64,000 bases of DNA from Diogma glabrata (lineage: Eukaryota > Arthropoda > Insecta > Diptera > Cylindrotomidae), in NCBI GenBank assembly GCA_963693315.1, contig OY856186.1:132467903-132531902 (forward strand), in the 5' to 3' direction. The number at the start of each line of letters is the position of its first letter. Position 1 is the first letter of the stretch. The notes below the pieces were generated by a model. That model did not search any database, was not told the DNA's origin, and saw only the letters and a program-made list of their open reading frames with translations. The position numbers and the translations under genes are program-made. Below, piece by piece: positions 43,346 to 56,880 of this stretch.

Positions 43346-46300
43346 AGGGGGGGGGGACCAACTTTTTGTGTCACTTTATTGATAATAATTCAAAAACTAT
43401 GCATTGCAAAATTCTAAAAAAAATGGCAAAATTTCTAAAATCAAGTGCTCTTTCAAATGACACCCCACATGACCTGGTTTTAAATGATGTTTTTACCCCT
43501 TAACATTCCCACCCCTTTAATAAATATAGTTATGAGTATCTGCCACTTTTCTATATTTTTCATTAAAAACCTACTCAATTTTCTATCATTCCAAATATAT
43601 TACAAGATTTTCGATGAAGTAGGGTCGGAGATAATCGGGGCATAAAACATCCCGAAAACGTCATTTTTCAAAATTATACAAAAAATGGTGAGATGAAAAA
43701 TTCCAAAATATATTTTTAAATAATGCTGAAATGAAGCCCTTTCATATGATACCCTACTCGTCTCGCTAACAAAATGTATGTTTTCAAAGGCTTTACATCG
43801 TACCTCCTTATAACAAACGAACACAACTTTATTTATTTTTTAACCCGCCATCTTGTGTGGATAGGTTAGTTTTATAAGCACCTCAAATTTTAAGTTCATC
43901 GGATTAATGGTTCACGAGATAATCGAAATAATGTGAAAAACACGTTGTACTCTCACCAATAGTGTTCCGTATAAAAAACGGAATCCTAAAAAATGGTGTG
44001 GGGTCCCTGGAGCACCTGTTTTTTTGAAAGCTCTATAACACCTGTACCTGATAATCGAATTGGATGAAACTTGGTACATGAGTATGTAGTACGCTTCACA
44101 ATAGTTCTGCATCCCAACTTACGGTTTTTCACTTCCGGTAATGAAAATGTTTTTGTACTTTTTTGAAGTTTTTTCAGTGTCTTTATGCACATTACAGACT
44201 ACAATAATGAAGTGATTATGATGAAACTTATGGAATAGGGTTCCAATTAATGTAAGAAGATAATTATCATCTTTTGGGACACATTGATCAAAGTGAGGGG
44301 GGGGTCTACCATACAACAGCTGAGTTTTCACACTTTGTTTTTTAAGTTTGTTAGGAGCATACAGACTTCATTGATTAATTTATTTTAATGACACTTTGGA
44401 AAAAGATGTAGACTTAAATGACAAGGAACTGATTAGTTTTTGGACAGTATTGGGATAAGTGGTGGGGTCCTCCCAAACACCTGTTTACTGTGCCATCATT
44501 TTTTCAATGTTTGTTGGGAGCACACAGCATTCGTTCGTGAACCAATTTTGTTGACACTTTGGAAAAAGATGCAAACATGTATGGCAAAGAACTGATTAGT
44601 TTTTGAGCGATAGTGAACAAAGTGGTGGGGGTGTCCCATACATCTGTTTTTTTTTAAAGCTCAATAACATCTGTACCTGATAATCGAATTGGATGAAACT
44701 TGGTATATGAGCATTTAGTACGGTTCACAACAGTTCTGCATCCCAACTTCCGGTTTTTCACTTCCGGTAAATTTTTTTTTTGTAAATTTTTGCAGTTTTT
44801 CAGTGTCTTTATGCACACTACCGCCTACAATAATGAAGTGATTATGATGAAACTTATGGAAAAGGGTTCAATTAGTGTGAGAAGATAGTTATCATCTTTT
44901 GGGACACATTGATCAAAGTTGCAAGGGGTCTACCATACAACAGCTGAGTTTTCACACTTTGTTTTTAAAGTTTGTTGGGAGCATACAGACTTCATTCATT
45001 AATCAATTCTAATGACACTTTGGAAAAAGATGTAGACTTAAATGACAAGGAACTGATTAGTTTTTGGACAATATTGGGATAAGTGGTGGGGTCCTCCCAA
45101 ACACCTGTTTACTGTGCCATCATTTTTTCAATGTTTGTTGGGAGAACACAGCATTCGTTCGTGAACCAATTTTGTTGACACTTTGGAAAAAGATGCAAAC
45201 ATGTATGGCAAAGAACTGATTAGTTTTTGAGCGATAGTGAACAAAGTGGTGGGGTGTCCCATACATCTGTTTTTTTTAAAGCTCAATAACATCTGTACTT
45301 GATAATCAAATCGGATGAAACTTGGTTCATAAGCATTTAGTATGATTTACAACAGTTCTGCATCCCAACTTCCAGTTTTTTACTTCCGGTAAAAGAAAAC
45401 TTTTTTTAATTGTTAGCAGTTTTTTCAGTATCTTTATGCACACTACAGCCTACAATAATAAAGTGATTATGATAAAACTTATGGAAAAGGTTTCAATTAG
45501 TGTAAGAAGATAATTATCATCTTTTGGGACACATTGATCAAAGTGGCGGGGGGTCTACCATACAACTGCTGACTTTTCACACTTTGTTTTTAAAGTTTGT
45601 TGGGGGCATACAGATTTCATTCATTAATTAATTTTAATGGCACTTTGAAAAAAGATGAAGTCTTTAATGACAAAGAATTGATTAGTTTTTGAACAATATT
45701 GGGATAAGTGGTGGGGTCCTCCCGAACACCTGTTTATTGTTTCAATGTTTGTTGGAAGCATACAACATTCGTTCGTTAAGTAATTTTGATGACACTTTGC
45801 AAAAAGATGCAAATATGTATGGCAAGGAACTGATTAGTTTTTTTAGCGATAGTGAACAAAGTGGTAGGGGGTCCTCTAAGCCCCTCTTATTTTGGAAGCT
45901 CAATAACTACTGTACCTGATAATCGAATTGGATTAAATTTGGTACATACACATTTAATACGGTTTACAACAGTTCTGCATCCTAACTTCCAGTTTGTCAC
46001 TTCCGATAAAATTTTTTTTTTACTTTTGCTCGTAGAACAGAATTTATGTTTTTCGGGATACTACTGCTTGCTTTAATATTTTTATTATTAGAACTACGAA
46101 GTCCATAATATTGGTTAGCTTTGCATTAAAGTATTTTATGGATATTAGCTCATTATATATCCAGAACACTATGTTTCCAGAGCTGTGGTGAAGTCAGCCT
46201 ATGCATCAGCGTCACAATATTTTTTAATAATTTTTATTATATTGTAACGTAGAACAACTCGGCCATTGCTTATATTCGGTTCGACTTCTAGATTTAATAA

Positions 46301-46430
46301 ACTATACAATGGATTATCTTTACGTTATAAATATTATTCGTCCATTTATCTTATTCCTAGTTTTTTCAGTTTTGTTTTTATAATAATTTTACTTTTGTTA
46401 TATGTATTATTTTACTATTATTTTTTTCAC
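43200..46430 (+). repeat. 3.23-kb tandem duplication, copy 1
   Basis: The block from tttcacccttccccacccc (about 43200) to the tttttttcac run at about 46430 is repeated immediately downstream at an offset of 3230 bp with only a handful of differences (G-run length near 43350, gggg/ggag near 43990, one extra a near 47455). Inside it, 43880-46010 is an array of about 610-640-bp units anchored on ctgataatcgaattggatgaaactt at about 44049, 44687, 45297 and 45916. No gene; ORFs are repeat-derived. Confidence 0.9.
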
Positions 46431-49215
46431 TTTTTTTTCACCCTTCCCCACCCCAATCCCTTAAAAACACAAAAATATAATTATTTGAGAGTTCGCTTTA
46501 TTTTTCGTTCAGAGTTTATCAAACTTCCTGTCTCTATGAATTTTTTCAAATTTTTCTGTTAATTAGGCTCGAAATGCAAGGGGGGGGACCAACTTTTTGT
46601 GTCACTTTATTGATAATAATTCAAAAACTATGCATTGCAAAATTCTAAAAAAATGGCAAAATTTCTAAAATCAAGTGCTCTTTCAAATGACACCCCACAT
46701 GACCTGGTTTTAAATGATGTTTTTACCCCTTAACATTCCCACCCCTTTAATAAATATAGTTATGAGTATCTGCCACTTTTCTATATTTTTCATTAAAAAC
46801 CTACTCAATTTTCTATCATTCCAAATATATTACAAGATTTTCGATGAAGTAGGGTCGGAGATAATCGGGGCATAAAACATCCCGAAAACGTCATTTTTCA
46901 AAATTATACAAAAAATGGTGAGATGAAAAATTCCAAAATATATTTTTAAATAATGCTGAAATGAAGCCCTTTCATATGATACCCTACTCGTCTCGCTAAC
47001 AAAATGTATGTTTTCAAAGGCTTTACATCGTACCTCCTTATAACAAACGAACACAACTTTATTTATTTTTTAACCCGCCATCTTGTGTGGATAGGTTAGT
47101 TTTATAAGCACCTCAAATTTTAAGTTCATCGGATTAATGGTTCACGAGATAATCGAAATAATGTGAAAAACACGTTGTACTCTCACCAATAGTGTTCCGT
47201 ATAAAAAACGGAATCCTAAAAAATGGTGTGGAGTCCCTGGAGCACCTGTTTTTTTGAAAGCTCTATAACACCTGTACCTGATAATCGAATTGGATGAAAC
47301 TTGGTACATGAGTATGTAGTACGCTTCACAATAGTTCTGCATCCCAACTTACGGTTTTTCACTTCCGGTAATGAAAATGTTTTTGTACTTTTTTGAAGTT
47401 TTTTCAGTGTCTTTATGCACATTACAGACTACAATAATGAAGTGATTATGATGAAAACTTATGGAATAGGGTTCCAATTAGTGTAAGAAGATAATTATCA
47501 TCTTTTGGGACACATTGATCAAAGTGAGGGGGGGGTCTACCATACAACAGCTGAGTTTTCACACTTTGTTTTTTAAGTTTGTTAGGAGCATACAGACTTC
47601 ATTGATTAATTTATTTTAATGACACTTTGGAAAAAGATGTAGACTTAAATGACAAGGAACTGATTAGTTTTTGGACAGTATTGGGATAAGTGGTGGGGTC
47701 CTCCCAAACACCTGTTTACTGTGCCATCATTTTTTCAATGTTTGTTGGGAGCACACAGCATTCGTTCGTGAACCAATTTTGTTGACACTTTGGAAAAAGA
47801 TGCAAACATGTATGGCAAAGAACTGATTAGTTTTTGAGCGATAGTGAACAAAGTGGTGGGGGTGTCCCATACATCTGTTTTTTTTTTAAGCTCAATAACA
47901 TCTGTACCTGATAATCGAATTGGATGAACACAGCATTCGTTCGTGAACCAATTTTGTTGACACTTTGGAAAAAGATGCAAACATGTATGGCAAAGAACTG
48001 ATTAGTTTTTGAGCGATAGTGAACAAAGTGGTGGGGTGTCCCATACATCTGTTTTTTTTAAAGCTCAATAACATCTGTACTTGATAATCAAATCGGATGA
48101 AACTTGGTTCATAAGCATTTAGTATGATTTACAACAGTTCTGCATCCCAACTTCCAGTTTTTTACTTCCGGTAAAAGAAAACTTTTTTTAATTGTTAGCA
48201 GTTTTTTCAGTATCTTTATGCACACTACAGCCTACAATAATAAAGTGATTATGATAAAACTTATGGAAAAGGTTTCAATTAGTGTAAGAAGATAATTATC
48301 ATCTTTTGGGACACATTGATCAAAGTGGCGGGGGGTCTACCATACAACTGCTGACTTTTCACACTTTGTTTTTAAAGTTTGTTGGGGGCATACAGATTTC
48401 ATTCATTAATTAATTTTAATGGCACTTTGAAAAAAGATGAAGTCTTTAATGACAAAGAATTGATTAGTTTTTGAACAATATTGGGATAAGTGGTGGGGTC
48501 CTCCCGAACACCTGTTTATTGTTTCAATGTTTGTTGGAAGCATACAACATTCGTTCGTTAAGTAATTTTGATGACACTTTGCAAAAAGATGCAAATATGT
48601 ATGGCAAGGAACTGATTAGTTTTTTTAGCGATAGTGAACAAAGTGGTAGGGGGTCCTCTAAGCCCCTCTTATTTTGGAAGCTCAATAACTACTGTACCTG
48701 ATAATCGAATTGGATTAAATTTGGTACATACACATTTAATACGGTTTACAACAGTTCTGCATCCTAACTTCCAGTTTGTCACTTCCGATAAAATTTTTTT
48801 TTTACTTTTGCTCGTAGAACAGAATTTATGTTTTTCGGGATACTACTGCTTGCTTTAATATTTTTATTATTAGAACTACGAAGTCCATAATATTGGTTAG
48901 CTTTGCATTAAAGTATTTTATGGATATTAGCTCATTATATATCCAGAACACTATGTTTCCAGAGCTGTGGTGAAGTCAGCCTATGCATCAGCGTCACAAT
49001 ATTTTTTAATAATTTTTATTATATTGTAACGTAGAACAACTCGGCCATTGCTTATATTCGGTTCGACTTCTAGATTTAATAAACTAAAACAATGGATTAT
49101 CTTTACGTTATAAATATTATTCGTCCATTTATCTTATTCCTAGTTTTTTCAGTTTTGTTTTTATAATAATTTTACTTTTGTTATATGTATTATTTTACTA
49201 TTATTTTTTTCACTT
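46431..49215 (+). repeat. 3.23-kb tandem duplication, copy 2, with 448-bp internal deletion
   Basis: Near-identical to 43200-46430. The offset is 3230 bp up to about 47928 and 2782 bp after it, so 448 bp are missing (44696-45143 of copy 1). The deletion joins ttggatgaa to cacagcattcg, at short gaa homology. It ends where tttttttcac changes to gtgtaaattattt. The breakpoints of the whole duplication lie in a T-rich run. Confidence 0.9.
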
Positions 49216-49475
49216 TGTGTAAATTATTTATGACTATCTCATATAATTAAACCGTGCCACTGCTATATTATCAATAACTTCTGTCACCTTTAATGTTCAA
49301 CTAACTGTATCGTTTATTTTGAACTAATCTATTACCAACGCTACCTTTTTTATGCTAGTCAAAATTTAAATAGCAAAAAACATAACACAATCTTCAAAAC
49401 TTCGCACTATAGAACTATATAGAAATCTATATTTTTTTATTTGTTTATTTACCTACTCTACCACAGACTGTGTAG

Positions 49476-51674
49476 CAGTGATGCCAGATTTTCAAAAATG
49501 AATTTCCCGTTGACGTATCGAAAATTCCCGATTTTTCCCGTTTTTTTAAGGAAAAAATCCCCCAGAAATTCCCATCAAGTTTTCAATAAAAATATACATA
49601 TAAATTCAATTATTTATTGAAAAAACTTCAAAAACCACCACAATTATAACAATATTTATCCTTCCGACAGCTATAAATATAGGTTTATCTCTGTTTTTTA
49701 CGACTATATTTGTGTACGTTATTAGTCTTAATATATAGAATGAAACAAACAGCTGTTAATTTTATTTTGTACCGCGAATGTGGCGAAACACAATAAAACA
49801 ATTTTTCTATTTTGGGTCTAAAATAAAGTCATTTCGATACCCAAATGCGTATCGAAATGGCCTTCATTACGATACGCAAAGTTTTGTCTTGCAAGGTTGG
49901 TCACATTGGTCATACAAACGTCAGTGAACATCAAAACGAATAATTATGTAAATAAAATTAATAAGAATATCTAAATTAGTGTTAAATATTTTAATTAATT
50001 AAAATAATTAGTAATAATAACAAAATTTCAAATTGACTATTTTTTAATAAAATACACATTTTTAAAAATTTCAAGACAAAAAATGCAAAATAGAAAAAAT
50101 AGTGTAAAAAACTCGTTTCATATGACGTTTTATCGCACTTTTCCTTTAGAAAACTCCCCGCTGCGCGGGTCGTTTTCTAAAGAGATTGCGTGCTATAAAA
50201 TCGTCGATTATGAAACTAGTTTCTTAATATACTATTATTTGATTGTATTGAATGCTGAAATAAATTTTATTTTATTTTATAAAAATTTGATTGCATGTTA
50301 TAAAAAATCAAAAGCAAACATTTTCGACCTGTAGCCCTATTCCGGTACATCGTGAAATAGGAATTGGGAAATAAATTGTGGCAATTTTTTATAACTAGTA
50401 TTCTGTGCCGCGGGCAATAACAAATTCGTATTAGAAAATATTTCGTTATTTCATTTATTGCACTTTTTTATCAATTCACAATTCCCAAAGAAATGCCGGA
50501 ATAGACGCACTGATTATCTAAAAAACAGTCAATTCAAACTGAAGCGTATGTTCTTCTCTCGAATATTAAAAAAGGCAAAGACTACTATGATTAAATTGAA
50601 TTAAATTTCCAAAAGATTGTTTTTTGGTTTCTCATTAGTATAAAATTTGATGTCTTTCATCAGGTAGGGCTTTCATTAGGCTTTTTATAGACTTTTCATT
50701 TTCGAAATACCAAATAATTGAGAAATTGAATCAAATTTAATCAATTTTTTGGAATCAATTATTCAAAAAATACAATAAAATTTATTGTTTTTCATTTTTC
50801 GATTTATCAGCAAATTTTAAAATAATTCAATTTAAATTAATAAATGTTACTCTATCGAAAGGATTAAACATTGGATGCGTTTTTAATGAATTTTATTCTC
50901 TCCAAAATTTGAAATGCTCGCTTGTGCCTCGCTCACATCGTAAACTTTTCCTTGAAAAATAAAATATTGCATAAAACACTTACACAATATATTACTATTG
51001 TTTCGATTCTCCATACAACTTGTGGAATAAGAAAGAACTGCGATAAAATGGAGAATTAAATCTATTAAAATTGAGAAGGACATTTTTAAAAGAAATAAAT
51101 ATGTCTTGATTTCATAATTTTCCAAAAATTTTAAAATTGTAATAGCTCTTTTTCGATACGTAAACAACTACTGAGAAATAAAATAGTATTGCCAAACATT
51201 CCAATTTTTTTAATATGTTTAAAAAGGATGGATGCATAGAGAGCCAACTTGTAGTTCCAGGTGATTTCATTTCTCGTTTTGCAGCATCAAAATATCATCA
51301 TAACATCAAAATATTCCTGAAATTCAGATAACATAGTGGTCCGTTGGGGTTTTCAAAACGTACCTATCTCCTTAAGAAATATTTAAACAGCAGAAGGCTT
51401 AAATTCCATCGCGGTTTTGACAATTCTAAAGCCGATAGATGGCATATGCATTTAAGTAAAATTATCGGGTGATTGACATCTTTCTGAAGCCTGGTAAAAA
51501 ATTGGTTGGTGCAACCATTTTTGATTGGTGCAACCATTTTAAAATAAGTTTTAATTTAAAACGATTCTATTATTAAATGTGAAAAATCCCGCACTTTCCA
51601 AGTTTTTTCCCGCTTTCCCGTTTTATATGAAATATCCCGCAAACGGGAAAAAATCCCGCGATCTGGCAACACTG
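49476..51674. mobile_element. Non-autonomous hAT-type element, 2199 bp, 8-bp target duplication
   Basis: The ends cagtgatgccagat and atctggcaacactg are inverted repeats with one mismatch, and ctgtgtag flanks both sides (49468-49475 and 51675-51682). An 8-bp duplication with cagtg ends is the hAT signature. The subterminal regions repeat short ttcccg/cgggaa motifs, as hAT subterminal binding sites do. No transposase domain is visible inside; ORFs at 50083-50334 and 50883-51167 show no motif. A small hairpin gaaaactccccgctgcgcgg and its complement sits near 50150-50180. Confidence 0.82.
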
Positions 51675-52243
51675 CTGTGTAGTTTTTATTTTATTTTCTT
51701 ATTAGATAAAATTATTTAATTATGTTTTTACCTTCATAAATTTATTTAGGTGTTAATTATTATTCAGTTTGTATTGCTTTAGCATAACCACTTTCCAAAA
51801 AGAAAATTATCAATAGATTTTTTTACACCGCACTCCATAATCGTTACAATATATTTACAAAAAGAGAAATATATTGGAAATAAATTCGTATAATATTTTT
51901 TATTTATTATAATAAATTTTATTTACTTGGTGACGCTGTGCAATTGCTTGCTTGAAGATATGCCTCTATATGTATAACTAACTCTATTTGTGAACTTTAA
52001 GATCACGCGAGAACGTCACATGAATGAGGAGTATTCCATCAGCTGGATTATTAGTAACCCAATTTTAATTATGTTTTTTAAATTTAAAAAAAATATTTAA
52101 TTTTTTACTTTGTTTCTATTTTCCTTATATTATCATGAAATTTTGGCATAAATCATATTATATTATATGATAAGACTTATTGTCTAAATAACCAACATTT
52201 GAAAAACCATAAAAGAAAATGTTGATCCAATTATAAATAGCGT

Positions 52244-52370
52244 TTAATTCTTGAACGCATGTTGTGGGATCTAAAGCTCAAAAGCTCTCTATGTGTTGGT
52301 GTGACAGTGAAACATATTCTAATATGTTCCACTGTGCATTACACAACACTTCGTATTAAAACAAGTACTG
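52244..52370 (+). mobile_element. 3' UTR fragment of a LINE (same family as 55975-56190)
   Basis: The text gaacgcatgttgt, then aaaagctctctatgtgttg, then tacacaacact, parallels 56095-56180 (gacgcatgttgttgt, aaaaggtatctatgtgttg, ctacacaatact). Only the end of the ORF and 3' UTR are present. Confidence 0.4.
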
Positions 52371-52724
52371 CATTGATTTTTGAATATATTATCTTACAAT
52401 GTAATTTAATTAGAAGGCGCTATTTATCTAATCTGCACCCGGCGCTGAAAAAGCTTGATCCGGCACTGGATATAAACATATCGCTTTTTCAAAAAACAAC
52501 CAAAATTACTATGACCGAGATAAATTGGCTGTTTATATCATTGTTTTTTTGGTGTGCTTTAGTTTTGAGATTGAAATAAAGAGGCGTTACTTTCTATGTG
52601 TTTTTGTATGGAGAAAACAACAATAACAACCGAAATGGAAAAAACAACGAGAAAAACAATTATGTGAATGTAGACTTAGAAGAAACATTTTTTTTTAAAT
52701 ATTTTGCTTGCGGCGAATAAAAAC

Positions 52725-52832
52725 TAGTATATGATGCACGGACGTAAGACATTTTGGACTTAATGTGGGTGTTTTCAAGCTCCACATACGTCCAAAATCT
52801 TTAGCTTTACGTTCTAGCACCATAATGTACTA
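52725..52832. mobile_element. Small foldback of about 108 bp
   Basis: The arms starting tagtatatgatgcacggacg and ending cgttctagcaccataatgtacta pair imperfectly, including attttgga against tccaaaat and atgtgg against ccacat around a central loop near 52780. Non-coding; MITE-like. Confidence 0.45.
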
Positions 52833-54689
52833 TTATATAGCTGTCAAAATTAAAAAACAAACAAGACGCCATTTACATATTTATTTTATAAAGTGAGTTA
52901 GTTATTTTTAAATAAAAAATTAGTTTAAATCGTGTTTTAAATTAAATAATAATAAGAAATTTAATTACAAAAACATTCAATGACAGTTCACAAACACAAC
53001 AACAAAATTAAATAATTTTTTTCTTATTATTTTGGTGGATTAAAAATCACTCATTTTGCTCAGGACAAAAAGAATTCGACATAGGAATTTCTGTCCCTAT
53101 GAAATTTCTGTTTGATCTTTTAGGTCGATCTGTAGAAGGAATATGTATTCTAGTTTCATATTGTTACCGTACTGAGTTGAGTGTTGTTGAAAACTAATAA
53201 AATCGTTAATATCTTGTTAAAATTTTGTGTTTTCACTTACAGAATTGCAATCGAATCAAAAGTAAATTCATTTACTGAATTGTGAAAAAGACCCATTTGA
53301 GATCAATAAAATTAATAAGATCTAATAAATAATTTGATTTTATAGGTTTTAGTCATGGTTTGTGTTTAAATGGTACCTACTGACTTAAAAATTTGTTTAT
53401 TAAAATTGTTCTGATATATTATATCCATTAAGACCATTTTACCTCCTAAGTTATTAGACCATTTCACATTTATTAAAACAATAATATAATTAAAAGTAAT
53501 ATCCAATGCAAACAATAGTAATCAATTCGTGTTCGTTTATTTATATTTTTAGTCACAATAAATAGGGAGTACGAAATTTTTTTAATGAAAATGCCAGAAA
53601 CATACACAATATACGTACGTATATTTTTTTAATTCGAATCTCGGGAGATATACTCGTTGGATTAAAGCAAACAAAAAATGTTTTTATTGTTTTGAAATAA
53701 AATTTATTTATTTTATTATTCTAGTCTTTTTCTATTTAATGCTTATTTATTTCTTTAATATTCATTTTGTTTTCAGGTATGATTTCGACTATTAAAAATT
53801 ATTAGTTTTTTATGCTTATCGTACTGTGTAAGCGTAGATTACAGATTTATTCAAATTTTTAGAATATTCATTACCTTTTTTTGCTGCTACTTAAATATTT
53901 TCATATATATAAATTGTAATCATTTGATATAGGATTAAGCTAGAGTAATTGAATTCTATAAAGAAATATTAAAATAATCTAACTTTAATCGCGACCTAGA
54001 TTAATATTACACCTAGATAAATATTAAAAACGAAATATTGTTTATAAAGTTTTAAGAATCAGTAGTAAGACTAACACTAAACTAAACAACATTCAATATG
54101 AAAAACAGTACCGTAAAGTGCCGATCATTATACTCCTACCAAAAATTTGTCCCAAATAGAATTACTTTTTCTAAAATTAATAATTTTAAAATAAGGCGAC
54201 ATTTCTTTTATTTGATTGGAAATATTATGGTGTCTTCGAGATGTCTCAATGAGAAATGAATAAACACGATGTCCATACGATTAAATTATTAAATGTAATC
54301 GAAGTGACATATTTTATTACTACATGTGTGATTTACCGTGGTAATAAGCGAATCGAATTATACAAGCAAGACTTTTAAAGCATTAAAGTAATGACAAAAT
54401 CATCAATCGTACTAATAGTGTATGTCACAAGAATTGAATTCGTAATTATGACCTTATTTATCAAGGCGATGCGGTAGATCGCCGTTCGTGAAAAAAATAA
54501 CGATGACCACTTCTTTATTTACTCTGAACCTAGTAGACATAAACTCAAAAAAAATGTTTTGATCTAATGTTGTCCATATAATATAAGCATATGGCGTTTT
54601 TTTAACATAAACTCACCTTTAAATTTTCATATGAAATGAATTTAATACACAAAAAATTTTGAGTTTTGACAAACTAATGTTAAAAATAT
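52833..54689. other. AT-rich non-coding DNA
   Basis: No ORF over 60 codons and no clear repeat. Nothing recognised. Confidence 0.35.
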
Positions 54690-54850
54690 GGAAGGGCTAA
54701 AATCTCAAGCTCTGAGATATCAAGACTTCGGTTTTGGTTAAGGATTTTGATATAGTTTTCGGCATAAAACTTTTATGAGGACATTGTTTTTAGTTTTGGC
54801 CAGCGATGTATATCAAACATAAAACTCTTTGATAAAGTACATTATTTTTT
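54690..54850 (+). repeat. Head of dispersed satellite-bearing repeat, copy 1
   Basis: This block (ctctgagatatcaagacttc, ggattttgatatagttttcg, cagcgatgtatatcaaacat) recurs at 63630-63765. In both places it is followed after about 70 bp by the same array of aaaattccaaaaatatt units. It seems to be a dispersed repeat unit containing a variable array. Confidence 0.75.
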
Positions 54851-54909
54851 ATCTCTGTTTAGAAATTTATTACAAAACTAACGCGATATAATCATTTATA
54901 ATCTCAAAT

Positions 54910-55400
54910 TCATATTTCTTTCAAAATTCCAAAAATATTGCAAAAATTAAATAAAATCAAACTTTTTTCAAAATTCCAAAAATATCCCAAAAGTTATTAC
55001 AAATTCAAAGATTAAAACTTTGTTCAAAATTCCTAAAAATATTGCAATAATCAAAACAAAATCAAAGATTGAAACTTTTTTCAAAATTCCAAAAATATTC
55101 CAAAAATTGTAAAACATTCAAACTTTTTCCAAAATTCTAAAAATATTGCAAAAATTATAAAATATCAAAAATTGAAACTTTTTTCAAGATTCCAAAAATA
55201 TTCCAAAAATTAGAATAAAATCAAATATTTAAACTTTTTCTAAATTCTAATAATATTCCAAAAATTCTTAGAAATTCAAAAATTCAAACTTTTTCCAAAA
55301 TTCTAAAAATATTCCAAAAATTCTTTCCAAAAATCAAAAACACAAACTTTTTTCAAAATTCCAAAAATATTTAAAAAACTATAACGAATTCAAAAATTTC
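54910..55400 (+). repeat. Tandem array of about 55-60-bp aaaattccaaaaatatt units
   Basis: About eight units of the form ttttcaaaattccaaaaatat, tccaaaaatt, a short variable part, then aaatcaaa.attgaaac. Highly AT-rich. The array continues in a second place at 63855-64000. Confidence 0.8.
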
Positions 55401-55429
55401 CATGTCACATTTACGTCATACAAACAGCA

Positions 55430-56770
55430 AAATTTTTTTTTTCCAAAAAATTGGCTTAAAAAATAAATGAAATCATTTTCTTGACATACTTGACAATATT
55501 TTCTTGGCAAACTTATAATGGAATAAAATTCTCAATAATAATAATATCATGATCATTAAATTTCATTCCATCCAAATAAATAATTTTATTATTTTCAAAA
55601 AAAAGAAATGAAAATCATTCTTTTGACACACTTGACATTACTTCTTTGACAAACTTATAATGCCATAATTCTCTATAATAATAATAAAATTTCATGTCAT
55701 ACAGATAATTAATTTTATTTTTACAAAAAATTGGGTAAAAAAATAAATCAAAATCTTTCTTTTGACACACTTGACAACATTTTTCTGACAAACTTATAAT
55801 GCCATAATTCTCTATAATAATAATAACATTTCATGTCATACAGATAATTAATTTTATTTTTTCCAAAAAATTGGGTGAAAAAATAAATCAAAATCTTTTT
55901 TTTTGACACACTTGACAACATTTTTTGACAAACTTATAATGCCATAATTCTCTATAATATTAATAAAATTTCAAAGGGATTTCTTTGTGCGTATATCGTA
56001 CAAATGGAATGCTTTGCCCGAATCAATAGTCTCGAGTGCCTTCAATCCACAAAGATTTAAAAAACGCGTCCACCTATACCTCAAGACGCATGTTGTTGTA
56101 GGACCTGAGTCTTAAAAGGTATCTATGTGTTGTCGTGATACATTTTGTAATTCCTACTACACAATACTTTTTATTAAAAAAAAAAATCATACAAATTATT
56201 TATTTTATTTTTTCCAAAAAATTTGGTAAAATAATAAATAAAAATCATTCTTTTGACACATTTGACAATATTTTTTTGACAAACTTATAATGCAATAATT
56301 CTCAATAATAATAATAATAAAATTTCATGTCATACAAATAATTAATTTTATTTTTTTCCAAAAAATGGGTAAAATAATTAATAAAAAATAATTGCTGAAA
56401 ATGCAATAAATTTAAAATCTTTCTTTTGACACACTTGACCACATTTTTTTGACAAACTTATAATGCCATAATTCTCAATAATAATAATAAAATTTCATGT
56501 CATACAAATAAAATTAATTTTATTTATTTCCAAAAAATTGTGTAAAATAATAAAAAAAATCTTTCTTTTGAAACACTTGACAACATTTTTTTGACAAACT
56601 TATAATGCAATAATCTAGTTTTTGGTCTCACATACTAATCTCGATCATCGAAATTTCTTCAAATTCAATGTTTCTATTCGTCATCACTTAAAATGAACGT
56701 TTTTTAAGCAAAAAATATGCAAATTTCCTTGTTTTGACATACTTGACGATATTGTTTCCGGTACAGTTCC
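55430..56770 (+). repeat. Tandem array of about 141-bp units with a LINE fragment inside
   Basis: The anchor ttgacacacttgaca(a) occurs at about 55482, 55624, 55764, 55905, 56254, 56428, 56570 and (diverged) 56735. Each unit also has acaaacttataatgccataa, ataataataaaatttcatgt and ttccaaaaaattgg. The gap between 55905 and 56254 holds a LINE 3' end at 55975-56190. Confidence 0.85.
55975..56190 (+). pseudogene. 5'-truncated LINE 3' end inside the satellite array
   Basis: About 46 codons reading YKWNALPESIVSS and PQRFKKRVHLYLKTH, then a stop at about 56113, match the C-terminal region typical of CR1/Jockey-type LINE polyproteins. A short 3' UTR and an A-rich end at about 56176-56190 follow. A severe 5' truncation is normal for LINEs. 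It may have been inserted into the array before further unit expansion. Confidence 0.6.
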
Positions 56771-56839
56771 CATTGAGTAAACCTATTTTTAAAAATAAAT
56801 TTTGAAATCTGTCTGTGATTTTCTAGATTTCGTCGATAG

Positions 56840-56880
56840 TGACGGCCGGACGGCCGGCCGGCAGACAGACATACATTTTT
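56840..56880. repeat. GC-rich ggccggacgg tract
   Basis: An isolated G/C-rich run (gacggccggacggccggccg, then cagacagacata) in AT-rich DNA, followed by a T-run. Probably the simple-repeat end of an unrecognised element. Confidence 0.45.

Noticed and set aside
55430..56770. Regularly spaced repeats considered as a CRISPR array
   Set aside because: Whole units repeat with drift and there are no unique spacers; this is a satellite in eukaryotic DNA.
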